Shown here: positions 23,097 through 35,105 of the stretch, one piece after another
Layout: every line of letters starts with the position of its first letter
How positions within the stretch are numbered: the first letter of the stretch is position 1
Assembly: GCF_001638985.1 (NCBI RefSeq)
Contig: NW_017265164.1
Span: 186,001-250,000, forward strand
Direction: 5' to 3'
Source: Phycomyces blakesleeanus NRRL 1555(-)
Lineage: Eukaryota; Mucoromycota; Mucoromycetes; Mucorales; Phycomycetaceae
DNA length: 64,000 nucleotides
Notes under the pieces: generated by a model
The model's database searches: none
What the model saw: only the letters and a program-made list of their open reading frames with translations
What the model was told of the DNA's origin: nothing
Program-made: the position numbers and the translations under genes

Positions 23097-24707
23097 ATGA
23101 GTATCCACAGAACCCCAAGTCTATCATCAACATCTTTAACTCCAAATTCAACGGAAACGAAAGAAGATGATGAAGAAGAAGAAGAGGGAAATGTCGTCGA
23201 TCTGCTCTATCCAAACCCTCTCGAAACTGCCGAAATAAACCACGAATACCGTAACAAACTACAGTCATCGCAAGCCGGCCAATGGTACTTTGATGAATAC
23301 TCGGGTCTCTATCGCCACAAGGCACCAGATGAAACCCCCGGGCCACGAACTTCGCAAGCACACTCTAGACACGTCCGGAAGCCTACCTTTGGATCCCAAA
23401 AAACAATATCAGCATCAGGAGTAGCAGCAGCCTCAACACCCCCCATTTTCAGCTCACTCTATCAAGACAGTTATTCTTGGCCAACCCCAGTGTCCAATGA
23501 GCAGGTCTATGCGATGTGCGAACAGGCAAATGCATCAGGAAATCCAACCCTAATTCTCTCGCTTTGTAATCATCTCATGTATTCTGCATCACAATGCCCG
23601 CCAGCACCAGTATCAACACCAACACCAGCACCAGGACCACAAAAAAACCAGTCAAGAAAAAACAAGGAGAATTGCTTGAGCAATACAATGGTATTGGAAT
23701 CCCAGCGAATCCTCAAAAAGCTAGCCACGGTTGGTTTAGAACGTGGAAAGAGCGGCAACAGTGAAGCACAGTTCATACTAGCAAACTGCTTTGGTATGGG
23801 TGCGCTTGGGATGCGCATCAACCACGAGCGTGCATTTGTGTGGTATATCCAAGCATCCAAGCAAAGTCATGCCGAGGCAACTTATCGAGTCGGAGTATGC
23901 TACGAACTTGGGATCGGAACCAGACCAGACGAAGGAAGAGCAATGGCATTCTATCGAAAGGCGGCCGTGATGTCTAATCTACGGAGCATGTACAAACTAG
24001 CAATCATTCTTCTCGACGGCAGGTGCGGCCAGTCATCATCTCCGCGTGAGGGCATGGCATGGCTGCAGAGAGCTGCCAATGCTGCATCTGCAGAATGCCC
24101 GCATGCTCTTTATACACTTGCCATGATACATATAACGGGCGAGTGCAAAGATACCAGTATAATAACCGACCACTTTTATGGGCTCGAGCTTCTGCACAAG
24201 GCAGCAAGTCTCGGACACGCGGTCAGTCAAATTAAACTAGGAGAAATGTACGAGCACGGTGATCTTGTTGAAGAGGATCCGGCCCAGTCTGTCTATTGGT
24301 ACTCACTTGCAGCAGAACAGGGCAATCCTGAAGGCGCACTTGCCCTATCGGCCTGGTACCTGACCGGATCATCAGAAGGAGGTGGCGGATTATTGGAGCA
24401 ATCTGACAGGCAGGCATATCTATGGGCACGCAAGGCAGCCACACTAAGTACACGGGATCGGTGGGTGATGGCCAAGGCATGTTATGTGATTGGATATTAT
24501 TGTGAGCGTGGAATTGGTCTTGACTACCCTGTACCAAAAGAAGCCAAGAAATGGTTCGGCAGAGCAGTACAGCTAGGGCACATGGAAGCCAAGAATCGTC
24601 TTGAAGTCCAGCAGAAATCAAGCACAATATTAGATTTAAATGAAGAAAGTCAAATAGACGGTCAGAATGGATACAATACCACCACTGCCACAATTACCAC
24701 CAATTGA
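23097..24707 (+). CDS. Sel1-repeat protein, SKT5/CHS4-like (putative chitin synthase regulator)
   Basis: 536 residues, single exon. Residues 1-195 are low in complexity, with an acidic run (EDDEEEEEG) and a Pro/Thr-rich stretch. From about 200 to 505 there are at least six Sel1 repeats, recognised by spaced GxxYxxGxGxxxxxxxAxxWYxxAA patterns, for example EAQFILANCFGMGALG, YRVGVCYELGIGTRPDEGRA, IKLGEMYEHGDLVEEDPAQS and CYVIGYYCERGIG. Fungal proteins of this layout (Skt5/Chs4) recruit and activate chitin synthase at the plasma membrane. This one ends in a Thr/Asn-rich tail without the CaaX box that yeast Chs4 carries, so the role is inferred and membrane anchoring may differ. A generic Sel1 adaptor function remains possible. 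Confidence 0.85.
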   Translation: MSIHRTPSLSSTSLTPNSTETKEDDEEEEEGNVVDLLYPNPLETAEINHEYRNKLQSSQAGQWYFDEYSGLYRHKAPDETPGPRTSQAHSRHVRKPTFGSQKTISASGVAAASTPPIFSSLYQDSYSWPTPVSNEQVYAMCEQANASGNPTLILSLCNHLMYSASQCPPAPVSTPTPAPGPQKNQSRKNKENCLSNTMVLESQRILKKLATVGLERGKSGNSEAQFILANCFGMGALGMRINHERAFVWYIQASKQSHAEATYRVGVCYELGIGTRPDEGRAMAFYRKAAVMSNLRSMYKLAIILLDGRCGQSSSPREGMAWLQRAANAASAECPHALYTLAMIHITGECKDTSIITDHFYGLELLHKAASLGHAVSQIKLGEMYEHGDLVEEDPAQSVYWYSLAAEQGNPEGALALSAWYLTGSSEGGGGLLEQSDRQAYLWARKAATLSTRDRWVMAKACYVIGYYCERGIGLDYPVPKEAKKWFGRAVQLGHMEAKNRLEVQQKSSTILDLNEESQIDGQNGYNTTTATITTN

Positions 24708-25620
24708 TTCCGTCCAAGCCAACTTCAAAAGGATATTTTCCTCTTTGATCCTTTTTTTTTATTTATTTTTTTAAAAAAAAAAGACTTTAAGCACACAAAC
24801 ACATTAAATCATATATCCATACTAATACGCATAATTCGATATATCAGAAGAATAATATAATGGTAACGATAATAAAACAAGTATTCATGTTTCAATAACA
24901 GTAAACTAAACTATTATACAACACCACTATGTTTACTATACATAGTACTCTTTGCCAATTCATATAATAATGGTAAAAAATAGACTTTTTTTTTGTTAGA
25001 TATATAGATAAGCGTACATTCGTATACATATAGACATTATTTTACCATGAAATTGAAAACCTATAATATATATATATAGAAACAGTCTAACCTATTCACA
25101 AAGATACCCAGGGTAACCAAGGTAACCAAGGTAACCAATACACCCGGTCCATCAATGACTGCAGAGATCACTGATCATCAAATAATCTATTACATCATCC
25201 TCAAGATTGTTTATCCATTTAATCTTCTTATTTTGTATAAATTTATTGAAACAAGTTTAGTTTGATTTGCTCACACAGTCTAAAACTGAGCTATAATAAT
25301 AATAATAATAATAATATTAATATTAATAAAATGAGAGAGATATGAGGAAAAAAAGAATTATAATCTACATACTAATATATATATATATGATATATGTTCA
25401 CCAAAGATCCGTCAAAAGGTTCGGGCGACAAAACAACAACAACAATAATAATAATAATAGCGCTACAGAATTTGAACTTTAATTCTGGACGATTTAAAGA
25501 AATTTCTAGGACAGAAAAAAAAAAACAAAAAATAAATTTGCCGGACGAAATAAACACATCAAGATATTTTTGAAAACCAGTTCTTGAAGATTATAGACTT
25601 TATTCATTAACAATCCAGCC
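24708..25620. other. Intergenic, no gene seen
   Basis: 3' flank of the Sel1 gene grading into the transposon-rich region. Three GGTAACCAA units occur near 25111-25138 and AAT tracts near 25295-25316. No coding potential recognised. Confidence 0.5.
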
Positions 25621-26893
25621 AATGAGCCACTTTTAGCCGACGAAATCTCATCTGATGAGATGGACCTTTAAGACATCACAATTAAACACGGAGATTTGGA
25701 AATGATCATTGATTTCGAAAGGGCTGCCGGAACAAAAGTAGCTGAGATGGAAGAAGCCGTCAAAACTATAACTGTTCAGATGGAAGAGGTATAATTAGAA
25801 GGGAAATAAACATCGATATAAAAAAAATACGGCCACGATAAAATAAAGCGAATGATTGACCTGATTCATGAGAAAGAGCTTGCCGATACCCAAAGCAGCA
25901 GAAGAATGTGGTATCCCTCGTAGTTTCTGTCTATGAACTTTTCAGGGAATATAATTCATCAAAAGCATCAATTATACCAACTAGTCTTCCTAGAAAGCTT
26001 TTTGAAGAGCACTCGGGGCTCCCTATTAACCTTGTTCGACAAAAGACCGACGATTACTTTAGAAGTTGCTAGAGAGAAGCTATGTAGAAATCTCAAAGGA
26101 CTGGAAATCTCTATACGTGGCCTTCACAAACATATAACCAGGGAAATGCTGGCTAACCTTGAAGAACGCGACAAAGTATACACACACGAGATTCTCCTCG
26201 CACAATTGAAATATAATAAGGCTTTTAGTGAATAGAAGCGCATAGGTGTAAACTTTCAAGAAAATTGCGTTTTTTATTGATGAGGACGGTTTTCAATCGC
26301 AAATGACGAGATGTAAGGGCGTGGCCAAGAAAAGGAATGCCTGCTATGGTCAAGGTGCATACACAAAGGGTGTTAACACCAGTATAATCGGCTGCATTGC
26401 ATCTTTCGATCTATTCAATTTTCTGAAAGTAGATCCTATCAGGAAAATTGATGCCGAGATAATTGAAAGTGAATTTCATTCAAAGGAGGAGAATAAGGGC
26501 AAGAAACAAAAACCAAACAGTCAGAAGGAGGCTAAACCAAAGCCCAAGAAAGGAACCACCGCCTATCATATTGTTAAATTTACGGAAGCTACCATAAACA
26601 TGTTGGAAAGGCTAGACAGAAGAGACTACTTTATAGTCACGGATGATTGACGTATCCATCATTCCGAATTTGTTGTTGAGGCTATCAATAGTTGTGGATA
26701 CAAGCCTCTTTTACTTTCACCCTATTCCCATCTTCTTAATCCTATAGAAGAGTGCTGGTCTAAAATTAAGAGCAATATAAGAAGAAACCCTTTAGATACG
26801 GAGGATACTCTAACACCTCGTATCATAGAGACATGTTTGACAGTAACAGCCGACAACTGTATTGGTTGGACCAGTCAAGCAGAATATTACTGA
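25621..26893 (+). pseudogene. Decayed Tc1/IS630-like transposase (DD34E)
   Basis: Translating all three frames recovers a single transposase broken by several stops and frameshifts. The longest intact pieces are at 25933-26235 and 26261-26647. Catalytic-core motifs are visible: FFIDEDGFQ with the first Asp codon at 26279, FIVTDD followed by RIHHSEF with the second Asp at 26642, and SPYSHLLNPIEECWSKIK with the Glu at 26747. The Asp-Glu spacing is 34 residues, as in Tc1/IS630-type enzymes. A TGA at 26648 replaces the small residue that follows the usual DN pair. The element is therefore inactive. Clear terminal inverted repeats were not found; a weak match (GCCACTTT near 25626, AAAGTGGC near 26911) lies partly within the coding frame and is not convincing. 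Confidence 0.85.
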
Positions 26894-26970
26894 GACATAT
26901 GTCTTAATGAAAGTGGCTTGAAGCATTAGTTCCTAAATCACTACAGTAACCAATAAATATGCTGACACAT

Positions 26971-27174
26971 ATTATCTTTATTTAATCCACCTTCCTAATT
27001 TGCCTTCTGATGGTCTCAAACAATTCTTGGGTGACTTGCTTTCAGCCATGAATTAAAGAAAATTATGTCGCATTTTTGAAAGCTTTACTTTTTATATGGG
27101 CTGTAGGCTTAAACAATCATTCAATCGCTTTACTGGATAACTAGCAAAGTCTTCCTTGATATACTTTGGAAGAT
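26971..27174. repeat. Left inverted-repeat arm
   Basis: Begins ATTATCTTTATTT and ends CTTTGGAAGAT; pairs with 29413-29616. About 22 differences in 204 bases counted by eye. Confidence 0.85.
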
Positions 27175-29150
27175 ATGCTTAAATACCGGTTTACATGGCC
27201 AAGATATTGTGGTTTTGAAAGTTACTTGTTCATGTCGTGGAAAGAAATTAATTATTGGACTGGAGGCACACACATACACATAAAGATATGTACATAAGTA
27301 CAATATATCCATTGTGTGCATCAGCTTACTACTTTGTCCCCAAACTTTGTGTGTTCATCAATCTCTCCAAAGATACCTACCTCTCATTCTTTTAAGAGTT
27401 ACGGCCTGTCTTTGGGCAACTTAATAATGAAATACTATTTCGTACGAAACACAAATCCTGTATATTCAATTAATAGCAGTTTGCGCCCTAAATTTAGACT
27501 TGACAGTAAAGAAATAATAGTAATTAATCACAAATACACTATATCGATAGCCAGCTATGCAGAAGATCATAAAAAGTTGTTGTCATTAGATTGTGACTCA
27601 ATTTTGTTGGATATTTTACTATTTATTAGGCTTCTTACGCGTATTGTGTCTTTCTCTTTCTTTCACCAACTGGTAAGTATTCTCCGTCCACTCTTTTCCC
27701 CCCCAAAACACAAAGAAAAATGCCTATAAATATTTTGTATCCTTGTTTATATTAATTATTATAATAAGATTGGATTCTTAGGGACCGGATAAAGTTATCC
27801 AATGCCGGCAAAAAGGTCACGGTTTGTGGTCTGGTGGAATCAAAACATCGTCTGCCACCAGGAAACATTGTCCTCCTAAAATTTAGCGATTGTCAATGGC
27901 GATCCCACATCTGCTGTTGCTATTTCAATAAAGAAAGTAAATATGGAGCCTTGAAAGTTCAAATGTTTGACATCCACGCATTAAACAATAACAGATACTG
28001 AAACAACAGCTCACAACCTATCACAAACTTCAATTGTGGCTACAGATGAATGTGAACAAGCCAGTAACAGTGGCAGGGATATCAGCCAATAGTGTAGTTC
28101 TATTGCACCATCACAATCCAGCATTATTGATCTTTGTAACCAAGTAATGTCCCTGGATCATATTGCAACTTTAACACAACAGCTGTTCTTAACGGAAGAC
28201 GAAGTCTTCACCATTGTCAAATTATATCTGCCTGACGGTAACTTGACTTCTAACCATTTATGTGAATGGATGGCCAAATACGGTGCATGGAGTCCGGCTA
28301 AACGAAAGTAAATAAATGAATAACGGAAGTGTGACCATTGGAATGATTATATCCATCAAGAACTCCGGGATTTTACATGGAAGCATAGCAGCAATGTGCA
28401 GCAGTTCCACTCAAATGTAAAACCAACAATTTCAAGCATTTGTACTATTGGATATACTCGAAAAAGCAATACTAAAAACCCAATGACTGCCAAAATAAAA
28501 TCTGCTGATCTTCAGATATACAAACTAAAAAAGAAAGTCTTTGTGTCGATCAACATGTCCGCCAATGACCCGATTTTGTCGCTTTATAACGACAAATATC
28601 ATAATTTGTCTTAGAATTTCTTGGGACGTAGCAGTGATTCTCAGACTATGCTTAGCTTCATCACAAAAGCAAATCGAAAAGTACGATTGGCTGTCATCAA
28701 TTTTGCTGGTCTTTCTACCAACGTGGATGATTTTCGACATTTTATCAAAACCAACAAGTCTATTATAGAAGTCTTTGTGGATGAAGGCTACAAGGTTAAT
28801 GTATATATCTGTCATGAACTGATTCACCGAGATGATATAATTAGCAGATTCAACTGTCGGCACGGCCCCGTAAAGAGATCCCAAAATACCTAAATAAATA
28901 CAATTGGCACTATATTCCCCGTTTTTATATCTGCAATATTTTTTCCACATGTAGAGGATTATTTTTGCTATTACAAAAGAAATATAAGAAAAAAATTCTT
29001 AACCACTTGACCATTTTCACGGGATATAAGAAAAGGCTACCCATCACTTAACACTTACCACTTACCACTTGTCACCTAAAGTTTCTCTTAGAAAACCTAT
29101 ACCACAAGTAACAAGACAAAACTCAACAATGACCGAAAATACACCAAAGA

Positions 29151-29457
29151 CACTGTGACAAACAATTATGTCAATTCTGTAATTGATATTTTGGAATTAA
29201 AAGGAAAAGTACCCAAAGATGACGGGTTTTTGGCTCATTATGGATAACGGTTCCATACATACAGCGAAAAAAGAATAGGTAAACTCATTATAGACCGCTG
29301 CTATAACTTTTTGCACTTGCCTCCTTACTCCCATGAGTTGAATATGGTTGAGCAATTCTGTTCAGTTTTGAAAAGCTCTGTTAAACAAGAGTTTGTTCTA
29401 AAAAAAAAGTCAATCTTCCAAAGCATATCAAGGAGGACTTGGCTAGTTATCCAGTAA
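29151..29457 (+). pseudogene. Transposase C-terminal fragment inside the inverted-repeat element
   Basis: The sequence reads LIMDNGSIHTAK (Asp codon at 29243), then after a frameshift in an A-rich run near 29270, GKLIIDRCYNFLHLPPYSHE and LNMVEQFCSVLKSSVKQE (Glu codon at 29350). This is the DDE catalytic end of a Tc1/IS630-type transposase distinct from the one at 25.6-26.9 kb. The Cys in EQFCS replaces the usual Trp. The frameshift and the absence of a clear first Asp domain make it non-functional. Confidence 0.75.
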
Positions 29458-29616
29458 AGCGATTGAATAATTTTTAAGCCTACAGACCATATAAAAAGTA
29501 AAACTTTCAAAAATGCAACATAATGTTCTTTAATACATAGTCGAAAGCAAGTCGTCCAAGAATTGTTTGAGACCATCAAAAAACAAATTTAGGAAGGTAG
29601 ACGAAATAAAGATAAT
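29413..29616. repeat. Right inverted-repeat arm
   Basis: Reverse-complementary partner of 26971-27174; overlaps the end of the transposase fragment. Confidence 0.85.
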
Positions 29617-29970
29617 AAATAGTAAATAATAATCAAAAATTCATAAAGATGTGTAATACAAATATGAACAAGGTCCAATAAATAAGAATCAGTGAATAAT
29701 TGAGTCGACTAAAGAAACTGAAATTCAAGTTGACATTATTGAGATTAATCAAGTTTATATATATATATAAAATGAAAAAAGAAGAAGTAGAAAAATAAGT
29801 TGTATCCAATACACACACACAAAAATACAATGTTTTTTTTTTCCACTTTGTGGAAACTATTAGCTTCAGAAATTGTAAGAGATACATTGGTTATAGAAAG
29901 CTTCTAACAAAATTATCGTTATCATCAACATCAGTTTAGCAGCGGATCCAGCATTTCAAAATGGGATTGT
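29617..29970. other. Spacer between transposon and kinase gene
   Basis: 354 bp of AT-rich DNA with no supported feature. Probably holds the 3' UTR of the minus-strand kinase gene. Confidence 0.5.
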
Positions 29971-32900
29971 TCAATATTTTGGCTTAGTGGTAGGGTATCG
30001 GTCTTGGCGGGAAGGACCGTTCTTGATTGAGCCTAGGATGTGGTTTTCAGTGTGTTTGGGTTCATTATCATCATCATCATCATCAGTATCATCAATTATG
30101 GTTTGATAAGCGTCTTCGTTATCGCTCTGAAAAAAACCTTCAGAGAATTCTTGCTCATGATTATCTAAATCCTGAATCTCGTCATCATCTAGAATATGAA
30201 TCACGTCGTCATCTAGAACATGAATCACGCCGTCATCAAATGTGGCTTGAGTCCTTTCTTCATCAGATGTGTCTTCAGCCCCGTATTCATCAGTTGTTGA
30301 TCCAGTCTCTTCTTCCTCCCTCATTAATCGACTTTTTTCTTCTATATCGGCTATGAATAGATCCAGTTCTTCGTCATTAATTGTTCGAGTTTCATCATTG
30401 GAAATTTGTGCCTCATCTTGTTCATCCAGAATCTCTTCATCATCAGTCATGAATCTTATCTCATCCTCTTCAGCCATTAATTGAATCATTTCTTCATCGA
30501 TCAGGAATTGAGTATCGTCATCATCAGTTATTTCTTGTACTTCTTCTCCATCAGTTATTTCATATACTTCTTCTTCATCGCTTTTATCCTGTACTTCTTC
30601 TTCGTCAGATATTCCTCGTTGTTCATCATCGGTTGTTGCTAGAGCTACATCGTAAGTTTTCATGCCAGATTTTTTATCAGATTTATATCGATATTTTCTT
30701 TTATCATCTATTTTGTAGTATCTTTCTTCATCGCATATTTCATAATATTCTTGATTTTTCATTCCATCAGGAGACTCTCCTACATCAGCTACTTCTGGAG
30801 CTTCCCCTTCAGCCATTGTATCCGTATCCTCTTCTCCGTCAGTTATTACTTGAGCTTCTATTTCTTTTACTTCATCATCCATTTCGTCATCGTTCTCCTC
30901 GTCATCCAATGGATGTTCATTGTAGTTATCGTAATGATTATTATCATCATCATGTTCTTCTTCCCCAACTGTACCCTGACTTTCATACTTATTAACACTT
31001 TGCGGGCGGTCGTCTGATAATTCTTGTTTTTCGTAATTTTCGTCTTGATCTCGTACTTCTTTATCATAGCCGCTCTGAGAAAAACATTTGTCTGGTGATT
31101 CTTGCTTTCCGTCAGATATGACATGAGCCCCGTCTTGGTAATTTTTTTGATCGTGTTCGGGAGAGATTTGTTGCTTTTCATCAGTTGCGTCCGAGGTTTT
31201 GCTTGGGCTATAGGTGTACTTAAAGTCGTCATAGGGAGTATGATGATCTATGTTTATGCTTTTGGTGATCTGGTCTGGCAAGTCTTTAGTTTTTTGGTAA
31301 TCTTATATATAAATATAAATATAAATATATATATATATAAATAAATTGCATATAGATATATAGTTGTATACATACATATAAGAATATAAAAATATAAACA
31401 TAAATATAAACACAAACATAGACATATTTTTATTTTTCTTTCAAAGGATTTACATTAAATTATTATTATTATCATTATTATCATTATTTTTTTTTGGTCC
31501 ATTAATATACTAGGAGTATAACTAACCCGAATTATTTTCAGATTTGGCTCTAAATATCTTACCAACCCTGGCAATTCTAAAAGCAGCTCTGGGGAAAGGC
31601 TTCTTAGTCTTAGGTTCAGAAACTTTTCCATTGACACAGGGACTTTGGGTAATAGCCGGACCATTATCAGATAAGATGGTTTCACTGTCACTTTCTTCAG
31701 AGCTCAATGGCGAGTCTGTGAATGGGAGTGAGCTTGAATCGTCACTGTCACAATCACTATCACTGTTGTTTGATACGGGCAATTGTTCGCTAAGAGCCGA
31801 TATATGGTTTGGTTTTTTCGAGGAGAAAGTGGTATAGGTAGCATAAGAAATTGCAGGGTTTGTTGGATTATTGTTCTTGTGTTCCTGTCCGGCACTGAGA
31901 GATTGGAATTGTTTAGTGGAGCTCAAGAAACAAGCCATTCGCATTTTTTCAAGATAATCAAGTCCTTCCATGGCAGAATGTCTGTTTTCTTGTTTGAATT
32001 GTAGCCCAGTTTCCAGTAATCTAAAGAAGAACTTGTACATGGGATCGATGCACTCTGTCGAGAGCTCTATCTTATTCCTGGATCGAATAACAACCTTCTT
32101 GCTGAACTCTTCGTCTGTAAGTCCAGGTGTCACGATCTCACATATGATCACTGAAGCCATAAACACATCCGATTTTCTTGTAAAAATACTAAGTTGTTGC
32201 ATCTCTAATGGTAAATAGGTAGTTTTATATGGTTATTTTAAGGGAAATGCATATTTGTATGTATGTATTAATTTTTCCCACAGTTTCATCTATCTATCTA
32301 TCAATCTATCTATCTGTATATGTAGATATTGCGTAGTTAAGACGTACCAGGAGATGCCACGTCCTTTGTCCATTTCAAAGGGTTTGCTTTTAAATCAACT
32401 TCGTCTTTACCATTAAACTCAACACAGGATCTACAAAATAAAATTGTCAAGGAGGAAGGGGGATGTTTTTGTTTGTTTTGTTTTTTTTTGTTTAGTTTTG
32501 TTTGTTTGTTTTTTTTTACAAAAAAATAAATTTTACTTTATATATACATATATATTGCAAGAGAAACTTTTGACTTCTTACCCAAAGTCAGTCAACCAAG
32601 CAGATCCAGAAGAATCAATCTATCGACAAGTATAATAATGAAAGTTATACTGGTGAGTGATTTTAAGAAGCAGAAAAAGGAGAAACAATATATGTTCCGC
32701 ATTGTGCCCAATAAAATACTCACCAAAATGTTTTCTAGTTTCAGATCAACAATACCTATGCCTAGATGATGAGCATCTGTCAAAGCAGAAAATATACTGA
32801 TTGCAATTTGAAGTACTTCAAAAGGATGAAGAAATTGACCTAAAGAAACAAGACAATAGCAGCAGCAGTAACAGCAGAAATATTAAGAATCAGACTTGTC

Positions 32901-34284
32901 AAACTAACCGCTCTTTCCCTTCTTCTACCTCTATTTTTTTTTCTTGCTATTTAAAGTACCTTTATTTTCTAAATACTCTCGTAAATCACCGTTTTTAAAG
33001 TAACGTTGGATGATATATACATCACGCAAATCTGATAAAAGGCGATGCTTGGTGCTCTTGTTAGGTGGTTCACGGGTGATTTCACTGTACGTGCACTCAA
33101 CAATTCCGATATAGTTATTGATAAACCGACAGGGAGAGAGCTTGGCTGCAAACTCCAGTTCGTGCCTGATGTTTTCATTGTAGATGGATCGCACACGGCT
33201 GTGCCTTCTGGATTTACAAGCAACCTCCATGTTCTTGTAACGCGCGACTTGGACCAGCCCGTTATGTCCTTCGCCAATAATCTGGTCACGCAGGATCACC
33301 AGATCCTTCGGGTCAATTTTTAAGGGGAATACATCATCAACTTTGCAAGGCTGTTGTTCAATGTAATATTTTGTTTTTTTTCTTCGAGCTGTTTGGATTA
33401 ATAAGTACAAACGTACAGATGTATATACATATATTCGCGTGTTTAAAAGAAGATGTTAATGAGAACCCAATAACGTTACATTTGAGCAAAATAATAATAA
33501 TAATAACAATAATAATAAAATATCGATATTTCTTACGTTTTTCAAGATTATTTTTATCAGAGACACCCAAAGATGCTGCTTTGGATTTCCGTTTCAGTTT
33601 TGAGCTACTCGGTTCACCTTTTTCTAGAATATCTTTTGCCAAGCTGAAATCGTCCATATTTTCTGAAGTATTGTTGTCTTGTTTGGGCTGAGTACTCTTT
33701 TTGAGTGAATCTTTTGTGTCTTTATCTGATTTTTTTTGTTTGGATTCGACCATCGTAACATCTTTTGTCGTATGTTTTTTTGTCGCTGCTTTTGGCTTGT
33801 AGTTAGATTTGTTTGATTTGGCGGCGCCAATTTGGAGAGATGAAGTGGGAGATGGAATATTGGGATTGGGATTGGAATCCGAATTGGAACTTGATTTGGA
33901 TTTTGAATTTGCTTTAGAATTGAAATTTGATTTGGATTTAGATTTAGATTTGGATTTGGATTTGGATTTGGGATTTATAATAGGATTTGTTTCTGATTCT
34001 AGTGGTTCTGACATTCCTGGAGTTTCTAGCATAGTCATTGCTTTACTGTTTGAATCTTCAACCATTGTTCGACTTTTATGTAATGACGCGCGACTGTGAC
34101 GAGTTTGTGCACCAATCTTCAAGCTCTCAAATTCTGCTTTGCCTTCCGGTGTGTTTTTCCACTTGTTATATCTTCTTTTGTATCTCCCATCCTTCTCGCT
34201 TGGTGTGAGAGGTGCATTCAAAAGAATTGATAAAGTAGTGGCTCGATACTGAGCCTTTTCATATTCTGTGATTTTTTTGATCAT
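29971..34284 (-). CDS. Protein-kinase-like protein with Ser/Lys-rich N-terminus and very acidic tail
   Basis: Exons 33537-34284, 32960-33388, 32724-32839, 32582-32619, 32348-32430, 31527-32204 and 29971-31301, all in phase, give 1140 residues. Residues 1-280 are basic with Ser-Lys repeats. The kinase domain, about 280-550, has the Gly loop GEGHNGLV (G288), VACKSRR with the ATP lysine, GIVDLKLENIL with Asp424 in place of the usual HRD start, DFG at 442-444 and SPE ending at 472. Catalytic Lys, Asp, Asn and DFG are kept, so activity is plausible, but His-Arg of HRD is replaced by Ile-Val. After about 697 comes a 443-residue acidic tail of irregular DDEE/TDEE units. If the last intron (225 nt) is not removed, the protein would end at NNSG after exon 6. 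It resembles TKL-type kinases in the hinge and activation loop, but no family is assigned. It lies between transposons, which may suggest a mobile or expanding kinase family. Confidence 0.75.
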
Positions 34285-35043
34285 TGTGCATGAAGAGAAT
34301 GGATAATCTCACAAGAATAATATATATTTATATTTATATATTTATATATTAATTTATAAAATAAAATAAAATAAAATAAAATAAAATAAAAAGAGAAAGA
34401 TGGTAAATTTGTTTTTGCAGTGGACTTTATTTATTTTTTATTACATATATATATATATATATATAATCAGCAAAACTGTCCGTCTAGCTGCTTCCTTGTC
34501 CTCTTTTTCTCCTGGCTGCCTGTGAGACGGAAAAATAATACATTCAAACAGGGAAGGATAAGGTGAATTTGTAGTGTAACCACTATCTTGCGATCCTATA
34601 AGATTAAATCTTGGTTGGGTGCAATAACGGCACACGGACCAGGATAGCAGTGAAATGGATCTCCAAGCGCCCTGGTTCACTTTTTGTTATCCATAACACA
34701 TATATTATTATTATTATTATTATTATTATTTAGGGGTAATGGTGTTACTGACTTGAAAAAGAGAGGGGTTATGCAACTTGGTAAAAAGATCAATATCTAT
34801 TAATGTGTGCATATACGTATATGGATGCGTGTACGTATACATCTACGTAGGCATCTACGTGTCCATACGTATACGTATACGTGTATGCTTGTGTTTGTGT
34901 ATATATTTTTTTGGTTTTTTTTAAGATAAAAACCCGATAATAATATCAAATGAACTACTTTTATGTACATATAATAAGATCATGTTCATTACAGACAAAG
35001 AATGTATTGAAAGTGTATGTTACTTAATAATTAAGTACCAAAG

Positions 35044-35105
35044 CCTTTGAGGAAGCCAGTAGTCATTAGACAGGCGGGTATATCAGCCAATGTAGTTCTC
35101 TTGAG
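35044..35105 (+). repeat. Short remnant related to the 28.0 kb transposon interior
   Basis: AAGCCAGTA followed by ATATCAGCCAAT and GTAGTTCT matches 28056-28112 with small gaps. It suggests that a second, mostly deleted copy of the same element lies here. Confidence 0.5.

Larger units (their letters stand above)
26971..29616. mobile_element. 2.65 kb element with 204 bp inverted repeats and a broken second transposase
   Basis: Two arms, 26971-27174 and 29413-29616, are inverted copies of equal length and roughly 90 percent identical by eye. The interior carries fragments of at least one protein in mixed frames (for example 27316-27729 and 28396-28893) that I cannot name, plus a transposase C-terminus at the right. 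The right arm includes the last transposase codons, IFQSISRRTWLVIQ, and the left arm encodes the related IFQSISRKTLLVIQ on the minus strand. It begins 78 bp after the end of the neighbouring DD34E pseudogene. It is either a DNA transposon with long terminal inverted repeats or two head-to-head truncated copies. Confidence 0.7.

Noticed and set aside
34441..34680. 79-codon minus-strand frame upstream of the kinase gene
   Set aside because: No recognisable motifs and no better support than its alternative frame; probably intergenic.
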